A stretch of DNA of 64,000 bases from Pirellulales bacterium (GCA_019636345.1 JAHBXQ010000008.1:1-64000), one strand, 5' to 3'. Numbered from the stretch's first letter, positions 10,509 to 19,843 are shown. Program-made: numbers and translations. The notes: generated from the letters alone by a model not told the origin.

Positions 10509-11369
10509 ATGCCGATTGGAACCAAGAAGGGCTTTCTCATTGACATGGACGGCGTGATCTATCGCGGCAGCGAGCTGATCCCCGGCGCCGATCGTTATAT
10601 TGAGAGTCTGCTGACCGCGCGAATCCCGTTTCTGTTTCTCACGAACAACAGCCAGCGCACGCGCCGCGACGTGGCGACCAAGCTGGTTCGCATGGGGGTG
10701 CCGGTCGAGCCGCGGCACATCTTCACCTGTGCGATGGCCACGGCGCGGTTCCTGGCGAGCCAGAAGCCGCGCGGCACGGCGTTCGTCATCGGCGAAGGGG
10801 GCTTGCTGAACGCGCTGCACGACAACGGCTATGCGATCGTCGACAAGTCGCCCGATTACGTCGTGGTGGGCGAGGGGCGGACGCTGTCGTTCGAGATGGT
10901 CGAGCAGGCGGTGCAGTTGGTGATCGACGGGGCGAAGCTGATCGCGACGAATCTCGACCCCAATTGTCCCACTCCCGGCGGCACGCGACCCGGGTGCGGG
11001 GCGATCGTCAAGCTTATCGAGGAGGCGACCGGCATTCGCGCCTTCAGCGTCGGCAAGCCGAGCCCCGTGATGATGCGCCAAGCTCGCAAGGAGCTCGGCA
11101 TGGCCACCAGCGAGACGATCATGGTCGGCGACACCATGGAGACCGACATCGTCGGCGGCGTGCAGATGGGCTACCGCACGATCCTGGTTCTCTCGGGGGG
11201 CACCTGCCGCGCGGACCTCGTGAAGTACGCCTATCAGCCCGACGTGGTGCTTGACTCGGTCGCCGACCTCGACGCCGACGGGGGCCTGCTGCACGAAATC
11301 CTCCCCACGATGAACCGCGAGGACGACACCCCCCACGACCTGCGCGAATGGGCGCGGATGCACGCGTGA
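10509..11369 (+). CDS. HAD-IIA family sugar-phosphatase (NagD-like)
   Basis: A 286-residue cytoplasmic hydrolase of the haloacid dehalogenase superfamily, class IIA (NagD/phosphoglycolate-phosphatase-like). All four HAD motifs are visible: the nucleophile motif FLIDMDGVIYRG (residues 9-20), the TNNS threonine motif (about 47), the lysine in VGKPSP (about 190), and VGDTMETDI (about 213) with the metal-binding aspartates. The length is typical of NagD-like enzymes (250-290). I choose the ATG at 10509 because the family starts just before the first motif, although the frame extends upstream. The physiological substrate, a nucleotide or sugar phosphate, cannot be deduced. The gene stands alone between surface-protein genes. 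Confidence 0.9.
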   Translation: MPIGTKKGFLIDMDGVIYRGSELIPGADRYIESLLTARIPFLFLTNNSQRTRRDVATKLVRMGVPVEPRHIFTCAMATARFLASQKPRGTAFVIGEGGLLNALHDNGYAIVDKSPDYVVVGEGRTLSFEMVEQAVQLVIDGAKLIATNLDPNCPTPGGTRPGCGAIVKLIEEATGIRAFSVGKPSPVMMRQARKELGMATSETIMVGDTMETDIVGGVQMGYRTILVLSGGTCRADLVKYAYQPDVVLDSVADLDADGGLLHEILPTMNREDDTPHDLREWARMHA

Positions 11370-11549
11370 GACCTGTTTCCGTATAAGAGCGTTCCGTAAC
11401 GCGCCTGTTTCTCTCCGTCGGGCTGTTGCAGCCCGCGTTTTCTTACGCTTCGAGTGCCTGTGACCCGCGGCGCGTGCCGGGGTCGGGTTCGGCGGTTCGG
11501 GCTTGCCTTGCCACGGCAAGTCGATCGACCGCCCTTAGGCGAAGCGAGA

Positions 11550-13979
11550 ATGATGAGAACCAGTTTTCGAGGCGGATGGTTGTTTGGCGCGTCGGCGGCC
11601 CTGATGGTCGTCGGCTTGATGCTGCAGGGCGGAGTCGCGCGGGCCGCGGTCGTTACGCTCGCCCTCACCGGCGACGCGGCGCCGGGGGGCGGGCAGTATT
11701 TCGATTTTTCCCTGGTCAAGCTTAACGACGCGGGGCAAGTGGGGTTCAACGCGATCACCAACGCCAATTTCATCGACCACGGGGTGTTTCGCGCCCAGGC
11801 CGGCGGGCCGACGACGCTTGTCGCTCGCTCGGGGCAATCGTCCGGAAGCGGGGCGATCGGCTCGGTCACTTTCATCGACATCAACAACCACGGGCAGGTC
11901 GTCATGCAGGCCGAGTTGTTCGCTACGCCGGGGGGCGGAAACGACAATCGGGCGATTTACCTGGGTTCCGGCGGGCCGCTGCAGCAGGTTGCGCGCAAGG
12001 GCCACGCCTTCGCGGTTCCCGACGTCGCGGTCGGGTTGGTCAATCACCAGTTGACCTCGATCGACGATCTGTCGTTCTTCGAAGGGCGGGTCCTCAACGA
12101 CGCAGGGCAAGTCGCGTTCACGGGCAGCTACAGGGCCGAGCAGCCGATCATCAACGGCACGACGACGGTCTATCGCATTGCGGGACTGCGGGCCAACGCG
12201 GGGGGGACGATCAGCGTCGCCAGCGAGGTCGGTTCAGCGGCGCCGACTGCAGGCGGAGGAACCGCGGGGACGATCGGGCCTTACGTCGGTCCGCCGCCCA
12301 TCAATCACAACACGGCCCTGGTCAACGCCGCCGGGCACACGCTGTTTCGAGCAGGGATCGCCGGGACGGGCGACGAGGGGTTGTTCTGGTCGAACACGTC
12401 GTCCGTGCCGGGGCAGAATCGGCGTCGAGCCGTCGCTCGGGACGGCCAGACGCTGCTCCCCGGCGCTCCCGGGACGATGAAGCTGGTCATCGGCACGCCG
12501 CCGTTCATCGGGCGCATGGGGGTCGACATGAACGACGCCGGCGAGGTCGCTTTCCTCGCGCTGTTGAATCCAGGGAGCCCGGGCAACTTGCCCGACCTGG
12601 GGGTGTATCGGTGGTCGCCGACCGCCGCGGCTCAGGCCGGGGCCCACGGGTTGACGGAGATCGCCCGCAAGGGGACCCCCGCCCCGGGGGGCGACGGCGT
12701 GCTCGACTACCTGTTTTTCGCCGACGTGCAGCTCAACAATCGCGGGCAAGCCGTGTTTCAATCGTCGCTGAAGAACTCCAGCTTCGGTCCCGAGGACTAC
12801 GGCGTCTTCCGCGGCGACGGAGACGAATTGACGACGATTGCCCGGATGGGGACGCCGACACCCGACGGGGCGTTGTTTCTGGGGCTCCCCGGAGCCTCGA
12901 CGCTGGCGAGCGACATTTCGATCAACGACTCGGGGCAAGTCGCCTTCACCGCACCGTTGCGGAACGCCAACGGCGATTTCGTCGGCCACGGGATCTACAT
13001 CTCCGACGGCGTTGAAATCGTCGAGGCGACTCGCACGGGACAAGCCCTCGGCAGCAGCGTCGTCGACTTCTTTGCCGTGATGAGCGAGCGCGGGATCAAC
13101 CGCCACGGACAGGTCGCGTTCAACGCCAGCTTGGAGAACGGTCGCAACGGCGTCTTTCTGTTCACGCAGGAAGACGTCCGCTGGCGGTTCGACGTCGGAG
13201 GAGCGTGGGACGACAATCGCAATTGGACCCTGAGCACGACTCCTGCGAATTTGCATCGTATCACGATTGCGCCGGCCGCCGCGGCGACGATCCTCGGGCC
13301 CGCCGCGAATACGACCGTTCGCTCGCTCGCGCTGGGCGACGCCGGTCCCCATGAACACGTTCTTGCGTTGCAGTCGGGGGTGACGCTGACGGCGCTCGAG
13401 GGGATCGCGCTGGGGGCTTCGTCCGTGCTCGACTTCGCGGCCGATTCCGCCGGGACGACGGGCAAGCTCGCGACCTGGGGCGCGCTGACGCTTGGCGGCA
13501 CGCTGCGGCTCTCGCTGCCCGAGGGGATTCACCCGTACGGCGGGCAGGCGTTCGACTTGTTCGACGCGACCTCGACGACCGGCGCGTTCGCCGCGATGGA
13601 ACTCCCGGAACTGGCCGACGGGCTGATCTGGTCGACCTCGCAGCTTGTCAGCCAGGGACGCCTGTTCGTCACGGTCGAAGGAGATTTTGACGGCGATCGC
13701 GACGTCGACGCCGAGGATCTGACCGTCTGGCAGGAATACTACGGCCGCCGAAACCTATCGCCGGGACAAACCGGTCCCGACGCGGGGAAGGTGCTCGACG
13801 GCGGCGATTTCCTGGGATGGCAGCGCCGGTACATCACAGCGGAGCCCCCGTCGTCCTTCGTCCCGGTCGCGGGGCCCGTGCCCGAGCCGGCGAGTTGGGC
13901 CCTCGCCGGCGCGGCTCTCGCGGCGACGTTCGCCTGGCGAGCCAAGCGTCGGTTCGATCCCATGAGCGGACTGCGTTAG
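11550..13979 (+). CDS. PEP-CTERM protein with N-x-x-G-x-V-x-F tandem repeats
   Basis: An 809-residue exported protein. It starts at tandem ATGs (11550 and 11553), followed by a signal peptide ending VARAA. At least seven repeats of N-D/x-x-G-Q/E-V/A-x-F are spread over the first 560 residues (LNDAGQVGFN, LNDAGQVAFTG, MNDAGEVAFLA, LNNRGQAVFQ, INDSGQVAFTA, INRHGQVAFNA), alternating with I/V-A-R-x-G-x-x-x-P-like segments. These correspond to the NxxGxxAF-type surface repeats known from PEP-CTERM proteins. Residues about 560-740 are a different beta-rich domain. A dockerin-like motif (DGDRDVDAEDLTVW and DGGDFLGWQRRY) precedes VPEPASWALAG and a basic tail. The function is unknown; a surface-exposed beta-propeller-like fold is plausible. 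Confidence 0.87.
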   Translation: MMRTSFRGGWLFGASAALMVVGLMLQGGVARAAVVTLALTGDAAPGGGQYFDFSLVKLNDAGQVGFNAITNANFIDHGVFRAQAGGPTTLVARSGQSSGSGAIGSVTFIDINNHGQVVMQAELFATPGGGNDNRAIYLGSGGPLQQVARKGHAFAVPDVAVGLVNHQLTSIDDLSFFEGRVLNDAGQVAFTGSYRAEQPIINGTTTVYRIAGLRANAGGTISVASEVGSAAPTAGGGTAGTIGPYVGPPPINHNTALVNAAGHTLFRAGIAGTGDEGLFWSNTSSVPGQNRRRAVARDGQTLLPGAPGTMKLVIGTPPFIGRMGVDMNDAGEVAFLALLNPGSPGNLPDLGVYRWSPTAAAQAGAHGLTEIARKGTPAPGGDGVLDYLFFADVQLNNRGQAVFQSSLKNSSFGPEDYGVFRGDGDELTTIARMGTPTPDGALFLGLPGASTLASDISINDSGQVAFTAPLRNANGDFVGHGIYISDGVEIVEATRTGQALGSSVVDFFAVMSERGINRHGQVAFNASLENGRNGVFLFTQEDVRWRFDVGGAWDDNRNWTLSTTPANLHRITIAPAAAATILGPAANTTVRSLALGDAGPHEHVLALQSGVTLTALEGIALGASSVLDFAADSAGTTGKLATWGALTLGGTLRLSLPEGIHPYGGQAFDLFDATSTTGAFAAMELPELADGLIWSTSQLVSQGRLFVTVEGDFDGDRDVDAEDLTVWQEYYGRRNLSPGQTGPDAGKVLDGGDFLGWQRRYITAEPPSSFVPVAGPVPEPASWALAGAALAATFAWRAKRRFDPMSGLR

Positions 13980-14016
13980 CCGCCGGTGCAGCTCGCAACG
14001 GGGATCGAAACAGTAC

Positions 14017-14051
14017 GTCCCCGTCGTTCGCCTTTGGGCGGCGACGGGGAC
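14017..14051. terminator. Bidirectional hairpin between convergent genes
   Basis: A perfect 10-bp stem (gtccccgtcg / cgacggggac) encloses a further 4-bp stem (cgcc-tttg-ggcg). It sits between the stop of the PEP-CTERM gene (+) and the stop of the amidase gene (-). There is no T-run, so a terminator role is inferred from position and stability. Confidence 0.55.
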
Positions 14052-14072
14052 GACTTGCAGCGCGACCGGCCG

Positions 14073-15074
14073 CTATCGCATCAACCGTTTGGCGCCGTTG
14101 ATGACTTTGTCCCAGTCGAACGCCGGGCCCGGGTCGGTTTTGTTCGTCTGGACGTGGTAGTGGCCCAGCACGCCTCCGTAGGCGTTGAGCATGTCGTCCG
14201 GCAGTTTGTGCGGAATCGGTTTGCCGCGCTCGTCGAGCGGTTGTTCGCACTTGATCTTGGGGAACACCTTGCACAGCGTCGCGGTGAGTTTGATCAGCGA
14301 GTCGTATTGTTCGGGCGTCAGGTCGTATTGCGACAGCTCCTGTCCCTGGATCGTCCCGGCGACGATCTGCTTGCGGGCCGGGCGGCCGACGAAGTTCGGG
14401 GTGCGGATGCCGTGGTCGGCCAGCGGCGGGCGGATGAACACCCCGCCGTCGGCATGCGGCATGTACCACCGGGCGAGCTGGGCGTCGTCTCCCCGCGGGT
14501 AGGCGCCGATGTTGGCGATCTCGATCCCCACCGAGCGGGTGTTCGACGTGGTCGCATGCCATGCCCGCTCCTTGAGATCAAGCGTCTGGTAGATCGTGCC
14601 GTCGATGTCGAGCATGAAGTGGACGCTCAGACACCGATTGTCGTGAAGCACTTTGAAGCACGTACGGCTCACCCCGCAGACGTCGTAGTGCATGACGAAC
14701 TGGTCGACGACCTCGCGCAGGGAATCGAGATCCCATCCCCCGCCGCGGAACTTCTCGATCTGCTCGGGAGACAGGGCGCCGAGCCGCAGGCCGTAGCGGT
14801 TGGGGGTGTCGAGATTGGCGTCGGCGACGCTGCTGCGCCAGTCGGACCGATCGAAGGGGCTGAACCGCCGTTCGACGCGGTAGGCGTCGTACCCCCCCGG
14901 GTCCATCCACAAGACGACCGGCGCCGTGGTGTGGAAGAACTGGCCGCAGACGACGATTTCGTCCCCCTGGCGAGGGGCGTGCTGGCCGACCTTGGCGGCG
15001 GGAGCGGGCGTCGCGCCGATCGCGAGGGGCACGAGCAGAACGGCGCATTGCAGAAGGAAGCGACGAGAAGACAT
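14073..15074 (-). CDS. Exported N-acetylmuramoyl-L-alanine amidase (Amidase_2 type)
   Basis: A 333-residue exported peptidoglycan amidase that should cleave the amide bond between N-acetylmuramic acid and L-alanine. The start at 15074 places a clear signal peptide first (MSSRRFLLQCAVLLVPLAIG, cleavage after APAA). The catalytic domain spans about residues 115-325. It includes the zinc-ligand region FVMHYDV, the family signature VHFMLDIDGTIYQT, an ERAWHAT histidine, SVGIEIAN, and the C-terminal zinc/catalytic segment GHYHVQTNKTDPGPAFDW, where AmpD/AmiD-type amidases have H-x-x-x-x-K-x-D-P-G. It is convergent with the preceding PEP-CTERM gene and divergent from the glycosyltransferase gene. Confidence 0.9.
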   Translation of the reverse strand: MSSRRFLLQCAVLLVPLAIGATPAPAAKVGQHAPRQGDEIVVCGQFFHTTAPVVLWMDPGGYDAYRVERRFSPFDRSDWRSSVADANLDTPNRYGLRLGALSPEQIEKFRGGGWDLDSLREVVDQFVMHYDVCGVSRTCFKVLHDNRCLSVHFMLDIDGTIYQTLDLKERAWHATTSNTRSVGIEIANIGAYPRGDDAQLARWYMPHADGGVFIRPPLADHGIRTPNFVGRPARKQIVAGTIQGQELSQYDLTPEQYDSLIKLTATLCKVFPKIKCEQPLDERGKPIPHKLPDDMLNAYGGVLGHYHVQTNKTDPGPAFDWDKVINGAKRLMR

Positions 15075-15444
15075 GGAAAACACCTGCCAGTGGGCGAGCC
15101 GCGAAGATCCGGCAGTTTCGCCGGAAACGGCTCTTCGCGGACTTGTCTCTCCGAGACCGGGGATGAATGGGATGATGGCGCCCGGCGCGACCGATCTCAA
15201 CCGTTTCCCAAGCCAGATCGCCCATTCTGCGCGACATCGCGAACCGGTTACGCAAGAAAGATTGCTGGCGCCGGCGGGCAAGGACGCGCTGCGGGGTCGC
15301 CAGCCCGAGGGCGGAAGGGACTCGCGATACGGCGCGAGATGGCTTAGCCATCCCGGTCCGCGAAGGGATTGGGAATTCGCTGTGCTTGCTGCCCGGGAAA
15401 GACTGGAATTGGCCGAGATACGGCCAGTCGCTACTCTTTGGCCC
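15075..15444. other. Divergent intergenic region with small palindrome
   Basis: This 370-base region separates the divergent amidase and glycosyltransferase genes and must carry both promoters, but I see no convincing promoter boxes. It contains a perfect 7-bp hairpin at 15338-15352 (gatggct-t-agccatc). Just before the glycosyltransferase start, actgg...ccagt arms around ggcc repeats form another weak dyad. Confidence 0.4.
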
Positions 15445-16251
15445 ATGTCCGCCAAGCTGACCGTTCTGATTCCCGCGAAGAACGAGCTCGCCAATTTGCC
15501 GGCGTGCCTCGACGCTGCGCGGCAGGTCGCCGACGAGTTGCTCGTGGCCGACTCGGGGTCGACGGACGGATCGCTCGAGTACCTGCGCGGCCGCGGCGAT
15601 TGCCGGGTGATTGAGCGCGAGTATCGCACCTCGGGCGACTTCAAGAACTGGGCGATTCCCCAGGCCGCGCACGAGTGGGTGCTGTTGGTCGACGCCGACG
15701 AACGAATTACCTCCGAGTTGGCCGCGGAGGTGCGCGAGCTTTTGAGCCGCGGGCCGGAGCGCGACGGGTACTGGGTCGCCCGCACCAATCACCTGATGGG
15801 GCGCCCGGTGCGGCACACCTGTTGGGGTCGCGATCGCGTGTTGCGGTTCTTTCGCCGCGATCTCGGCCGCTATGACGGCCCCAGCGATCACGGCGAGGTC
15901 GAGATCAGCACCGGCCGCGTCGGCGCGCTCGCCGGGCGGCTCGATCACTACACGCTCTGGTCGTGGGGCGATTGGCTCCGCAAGCTCGATCGTTACTCGC
16001 TCGTGCAGGCCGAACAGTGGCTTGCCGCGGGGCGCAAGCCGAGCTACCGCCGGTTGCTCTTGCAGCCGCCGCTGCGGTTCCTGCGCGACTACGTCCTCCA
16101 TCGCGGTTTCCTCGACGGGGCCGTCGGGCTGCAGGTCGCCTGGTCGAGCGCGTTCTACAGCTTTATGAAACAGGCCCGGCTGTGGGAGTTGCACTCAGGG
16201 AAGAAGCACAGCGAGTTTGAGTCGAGCCGCGAATCGCGCCGCGCCGCATAG
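15445..16251 (+). CDS. Glycosyltransferase family 2 protein (WaaE/KdtX-like)
   Basis: A 268-residue GT-A fold glycosyltransferase. The start at 15445 gives the typical N-terminus MSAKLTVLIPAKNEL, followed by the nucleotide-sugar site VADSGSTDGS (about 33) and the DxD-type motif LLVDADER (about 75). Downstream are the WGRDRVLRFFRRDLGRYDG and H-G-E-V segments typical of the lipopolysaccharide-core beta-glucosyltransferase-like family (WaaE/KdtX). Such enzymes transfer a hexose to a lipid-linked acceptor at the inner face of the cytoplasmic membrane. The acceptor here is unknown. The neighbouring convergent glycosyltransferase supports a role in envelope glycan synthesis, by inference. Confidence 0.85.
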   Translation: MSAKLTVLIPAKNELANLPACLDAARQVADELLVADSGSTDGSLEYLRGRGDCRVIEREYRTSGDFKNWAIPQAAHEWVLLVDADERITSELAAEVRELLSRGPERDGYWVARTNHLMGRPVRHTCWGRDRVLRFFRRDLGRYDGPSDHGEVEISTGRVGALAGRLDHYTLWSWGDWLRKLDRYSLVQAEQWLAAGRKPSYRRLLLQPPLRFLRDYVLHRGFLDGAVGLQVAWSSAFYSFMKQARLWELHSGKKHSEFESSRESRRAA

Positions 16252-16274
16252 GCGGCGCGACTGGTTCTCTTCCG

Positions 16275-16294
16275 CCGCGCGCGATTGCGCGCGG
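16275..16294. terminator. GC-rich hairpin between convergent glycosyltransferases
   Basis: A perfect 8-bp stem (ccgcgcgc / gcgcgcgg) with a gatt loop lies in the 76-base gap between two converging genes. There is no T-run; a shared terminator is the likely role. Confidence 0.5.
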
Positions 16295-16327
16295 TCCGGC
16301 GAGGTTGTCGACAGACGTCGCGTTTCG

Positions 16328-17428
16328 TCATCCTCGTCGGCCCAGCAGCGATTCATACAGTGCGAGCGTGCGCGCGATCATCGTCGCGGCGGTGAATTCC
16401 TGCTCGGCGCGGGACCTGCCCAGCGCGGCGCGGCGGCGGCGCTCCGCCGCGTCGGACAGTGCGGCGCTCAGGCCGCGCGCGAGCGCCCTCGGGTCGCGCG
16501 CCGCGACGAGCCAGCCGCACTCGACGCCCGCGTCGTCGCGGAGCATTTCGGGGATTCCCCCCGCGTCGGCGCCGACGACCGGTCGCTCGGCGAACATCGC
16601 GTCGAGCACGCTCGTGCCGAGCCCCTCTTCCGGCGAGGCGAGTACGAACAGGTCGCATGCCTGCACGAGATCGGGGACGTCGGTGCGGTAGCCCAGAAAG
16701 CGAATCGAGTCGGCGACGCCCAGCGCCCTCGCTTGCGACTCGAGATCGCTTCGCAGCGGTCCGTCGCCGGCCAGGGCGAGCACCGCTGCGGGAAAGGCGG
16801 CCCGCACCGTCGGCCACGCATCGAGCAAGTAGCGATGCCCCTTGTACGCGGACAACTGGGCGACGCACAGCACCAGCGGCGCGTCGTTCGCCAGCCCGAG
16901 CGCCGCCCGGCCTTGCGCCGCATCGCCGGTCGTCATGCGCGCGGGGTCGACGCCGTCGTGGACGACCGTCAGCAACTCGGCCGCCAATCGGCCGGCGACG
17001 CACAGCTCGGCGATGGCGTGCGAGACGCAGGCGATCCGGTCGCAGCGACGGTACTTGCCCGGGGAGCGAATGGGAAACAGCACCCGTCGCGAAGCGATGC
17101 GCACCGGTCCGCCCCGGTCGACGCGCGGCAAACCCCAGCACGCGACGTTGGTCAGCGACACGGCGTGCGGGTCGTTGGCGTGGATGACGTCGGGACGAAA
17201 GTCCCGGGCCGCCCGACGGAGCCGAATCGCGCCGCGAGGGTCCCGCACGCGGTCGGGCAACTCGACGATCGGCAGCCCCGCGCGGCGCATGCGGGGCGCG
17301 AACTTGCCGCACCCGCGGGCCGCGACCAGGCACTCGTGCCCCGCGCTGCGCGCCCCCTCGACGAGCAGCCGCAACTGTTCTTCCCCCCCATGCCAGCCGC
17401 GCTCGGTGGAAACGTAGAAGAGCTTCAC
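16328..17428 (-). CDS. Glycosyltransferase family 4 protein
   Basis: A 366-residue GT-B fold retaining glycosyltransferase. It starts at a GTG (17428) with the typical MKLFYVSTERGWHGGEEQL N-terminus containing the acceptor-side glycine loop. The N-domain ends near residue 165. The C-domain carries LVLCVAQLSAYKGHRYLLDA (about 185), a phosphate-binding GDGPLRSDLE and the donor-binding EEGLGTSVLDAMFAERPVV (about 265-285), matching the E-x7-E signature. The donor and acceptor are unknown. It lies 38 bases downstream of the permease gene on the same strand, so the two may be co-transcribed, but nothing links their functions. Confidence 0.87.
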   Translation of the reverse strand: MKLFYVSTERGWHGGEEQLRLLVEGARSAGHECLVAARGCGKFAPRMRRAGLPIVELPDRVRDPRGAIRLRRAARDFRPDVIHANDPHAVSLTNVACWGLPRVDRGGPVRIASRRVLFPIRSPGKYRRCDRIACVSHAIAELCVAGRLAAELLTVVHDGVDPARMTTGDAAQGRAALGLANDAPLVLCVAQLSAYKGHRYLLDAWPTVRAAFPAAVLALAGDGPLRSDLESQARALGVADSIRFLGYRTDVPDLVQACDLFVLASPEEGLGTSVLDAMFAERPVVGADAGGIPEMLRDDAGVECGWLVAARDPRALARGLSAALSDAAERRRRAALGRSRAEQEFTAATMIARTLALYESLLGRRG

Positions 17429-17466
17429 CAGAAATCCCGTATCAATCGAGCCGGCTCGCCGGCCTC

Positions 17467-18714
17467 TTACCGCGTTTCAAATCCCGTCGCCGCAATGATC
17501 TCGGCGGCGCGCTCGCGGGAGATCGTCCCCTGCACGGTCGCCTGTTGCGGTTGAAGCGTGACGCGAACATGCTCGACGCCCGGTTCGGCGGCCAGCGCCG
17601 ACGCAACGCGGTCGACGCACGAGTTGCAGTGCATGCCCGCGACGTCGATTTGCATCGTCGGCGCACCGGCGTCGAGGGGCCGGCTCAACCCGCGGGCGGC
17701 CGCCAGCCGGCGCGCGTCTTTCCAAGCAAATCGACCGAACAACGCCGCCAGCGCGACGGCCGCGACCGTCGCCCACCAGGAGTCCCCGTGATGGTGATGG
17801 CCGGCGTGAGTCCCGGCGCCGGCGAGCAGCCACTCGAACGTCAGCCCGAACGCAATGCTCCCCGCGATGATCACGGTCAGGTAGACCGCCAGCGCGCGGC
17901 GGCCGAGCGTCTTGCCCACGGCGCCGATCGTGGCCACGTTCGTCGCGGGACCGGCCATCAGAAACACCAGGGCCGCCCCGGTGGGCAATCCGCCGGCCAC
18001 AAGCGCCGTGGCGATCGGCACGCTGGCCGTCGCACAGACGTACATCGGCAGCGACACCGCCAGGGCCGCCAGCATCGCCAGCACCCCGCCGTAGCGGCCG
18101 AGCCCGGCGAGGGACCCTTCCGGCACGAGGACGGCAATCGCCGCCGAGACAAGAACCCCGAAGGCCAGCCAGCGCCAAACCGACTCGAGGATCATCATTG
18201 CGTGATCCCAAAACGCCCGCCAACTTCGTCGCCAAGGGGACGGCGGGGCGTCGACGATCGGCATCAGCGGCGCTGCAGGCGTCGAGCCGGGCCTCGCGTC
18301 GCGCGCCTTCGGGGGGGGCTGCCGACCGTTGGCGATCCACCCGCCGATGATCCCCGTCGTCAGCGCGGCCAGCACCTTGAACAGGGCGAAGGGCCAGCCG
18401 AGGAACGACGCGGTGACGAGCACCGAATCGACCCCCGTCTGCGGCGTCGCGATGAGAAACCCGACCACGGCGCCGTCGCTGGCGCCGTCTTTCTTCATGC
18501 CGAGCCCGACGGGGATCACGCCGCAGGAGCACAACGGCAGCGGGACGCCCAAGAAGACGGCCTTGGCCGCCCCGCCCCGTCCCTGCAGATGCCGACGGAC
18601 GAAGTCGGCCGGCAACAGGACGTGCAGCGCCCCGGCCGCCGCGGCGCCCAGAAAGAGCCACGGCGCCAGTTCCAGCAGCGTGGCCCAGACGGATTGGATG
18701 TACGCAGCGAGCAT
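17467..18714 (-). CDS. SO_0444-type Cu/Zn efflux permease with C-terminal HMA domain
   Basis: A 415-residue membrane protein with two parts. Residues about 1-330 form an ArsP/YraQ (DUF318)-type permease with several membrane segments; its conserved metal-site motif PLPLCSCGVIPVG is at about 56-68 and a second half contains LPMYVCATASVPIA. A His-rich loop (HAGHHHHGDS, about 298-307) could bind metal. Residues about 345-415 are a heavy-metal-associated domain with the GMHCNSC metal site (CxxC). Such fusions are described as SO_0444 family Cu/Zn efflux transporters. It probably exports copper or zinc across the cytoplasmic membrane. Metal specificity and regulation cannot be read from the sequence. 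Confidence 0.87.
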   Translation of the reverse strand: MLAAYIQSVWATLLELAPWLFLGAAAAGALHVLLPADFVRRHLQGRGGAAKAVFLGVPLPLCSCGVIPVGLGMKKDGASDGAVVGFLIATPQTGVDSVLVTASFLGWPFALFKVLAALTTGIIGGWIANGRQPPPKARDARPGSTPAAPLMPIVDAPPSPWRRSWRAFWDHAMMILESVWRWLAFGVLVSAAIAVLVPEGSLAGLGRYGGVLAMLAALAVSLPMYVCATASVPIATALVAGGLPTGAALVFLMAGPATNVATIGAVGKTLGRRALAVYLTVIIAGSIAFGLTFEWLLAGAGTHAGHHHHGDSWWATVAAVALAALFGRFAWKDARRLAAARGLSRPLDAGAPTMQIDVAGMHCNSCVDRVASALAAEPGVEHVRVTLQPQQATVQGTISRERAAEIIAATGFETR

Positions 18715-19114
18715 GGAGTTATTCTAACCCGTTGGCTTGAGGGGCGTAGGGCCAAGGGGAGGGAGCGAAGGCAAAGCGCCGGCTTGACTGGCAGGCTGTT
18801 GAACCAGGGGACTGGCTCGCGGGCCTATGCTCTGCTTTCTTGCAATTGACAATCCCTGAGCGCGCCTGTCCCCTTTTTCAATTGCGTCAAAGCGTTGGAC
18901 ATGCAGGCGGACGACGTCGAGGAGATCCGGTCCCGGGGGTTGCCATGTCCCGAGGAGGATCGGATTGACGCGATCGTCCCGCTCGACCGTCAATCGTCGA
19001 TTCAGCATTGTCCGAAGGTCTTTGTCGAAGCCGATTCTCCTGCAATGGCTCGCTTCAGTCGTGCCGAGCAGGATCGAATCCGATTCACAGCGTTCATTCT
19101 ATCCGACAAGGCGA
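18715..19114. other. Divergent intergenic region with 8-bp dyad
   Basis: This 400-base region lies between the divergent permease and sirtuin genes. It contains an 8-bp inverted repeat, gcaattga (18842-18849) and tcaattgc (18878-18885), separated by 28 bases. The dyad could be an operator or the remnant of an intergenic repeat. No protein is evident, and the sirtuin frame running back to 18965 looks non-coding. Confidence 0.4.
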
Positions 19115-19843
19115 ATGTCAGACGACTTCAAACCTGACGCTTCGATCGTCGTCCTCACCGGCGCCGGGGTCTCTGTGGAATCGGGGCTCCCCTCATTTCG
19201 CGGAGCCGACGGGCTGTGGGAAGGGCATCGCCTCGAGGAGGTCGCGACCCCGGAGGCCTTCGCCCGGCAACCGCAGTTGGTGCAGCGGTTCTATAACGAG
19301 CGACGGCGGAATCTGCTCGCCGCGAACGTGGCGCCCAACGCGGCCCATTGTGCGCTGGCCGAACTTGAGCGCCGTTGGCCCGGCGAGTTTTTGTTGGTTA
19401 CGCAGAACATCGATGACTTGCATCAGCGGGCCGGTTCGCAGCGACTGGTTCCCATGCACGGCGAACTGCTGAAGGTTCGCTGCACGGCATGTGGTGCGCT
19501 GCACGAGTGGCGCGACGACGTCGCTGCGGAGTCCGCGTGCCGGTCGTGCCGACGCGCCGATCGCTTGCGGCCGCACGTCGTGTGGTTCGGCGAAATGCCG
19601 CTGGAACTGGATCGCATCTACGCGGCCCTTGAGAGCGCCGATTTGTTCGTTTCGATCGGAACGTCGGGGCACGTTTACCCCGCGGCGGGGTTTGTCGCCG
19701 CCGCGCGACAGTCGGCGGGCGCTTGGACGATCGAGCTCAACGTCGAGCCGAGCGCCGTGGCGACTGACTTCCATGAGCGGCGCCTCGGTCCGGCTAGCGA
19801 GACGGTTCCGCAGCTTGTCGCCGAGTTGCTCGCAGTGCGCTGA
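19115..19843 (+). CDS. cobB: NAD-dependent protein deacylase, Sir2 class III (CobB-like)
   Basis: A 242-residue cytoplasmic sirtuin, the same size as short-form bacterial CobB. It carries the NAD-binding GAGVSVESGLPSFRG (about 16-30), TQNIDDLH (about 97) and the catalytic histidine in PMHGEL (about 114). Zinc is bound by two Cys pairs (CTAC and CRSC), and VSIGTSGHVYPAA is the second NAD segment. The phrase FYNERRR holds the Tyr and Arg that in CobB/SIRT5 enzymes contact succinyl- or malonyl-lysine, so desuccinylase activity beside deacetylase is likely. The start at 19115 matches the family N-terminus; upstream in-frame starts would add an unrelated Arg-rich extension. Confidence 0.92.
   Translation: MSDDFKPDASIVVLTGAGVSVESGLPSFRGADGLWEGHRLEEVATPEAFARQPQLVQRFYNERRRNLLAANVAPNAAHCALAELERRWPGEFLLVTQNIDDLHQRAGSQRLVPMHGELLKVRCTACGALHEWRDDVAAESACRSCRRADRLRPHVVWFGEMPLELDRIYAALESADLFVSIGTSGHVYPAAGFVAAARQSAGAWTIELNVEPSAVATDFHERRLGPASETVPQLVAELLAVR

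Noticed and set aside
9114-11519. An 801-codon open frame on the minus strand
   Set aside because: It lies across the zinc-ribbon and HAD phosphatase genes; its translation is Arg-rich with no motif, a typical antisense frame in GC-rich DNA.
18965-19114. Sirtuin frame extended upstream of 19115
   Set aside because: The extension is Arg/Ser-rich and absent from the family; the ATG at 19115 matches the known N-terminus.
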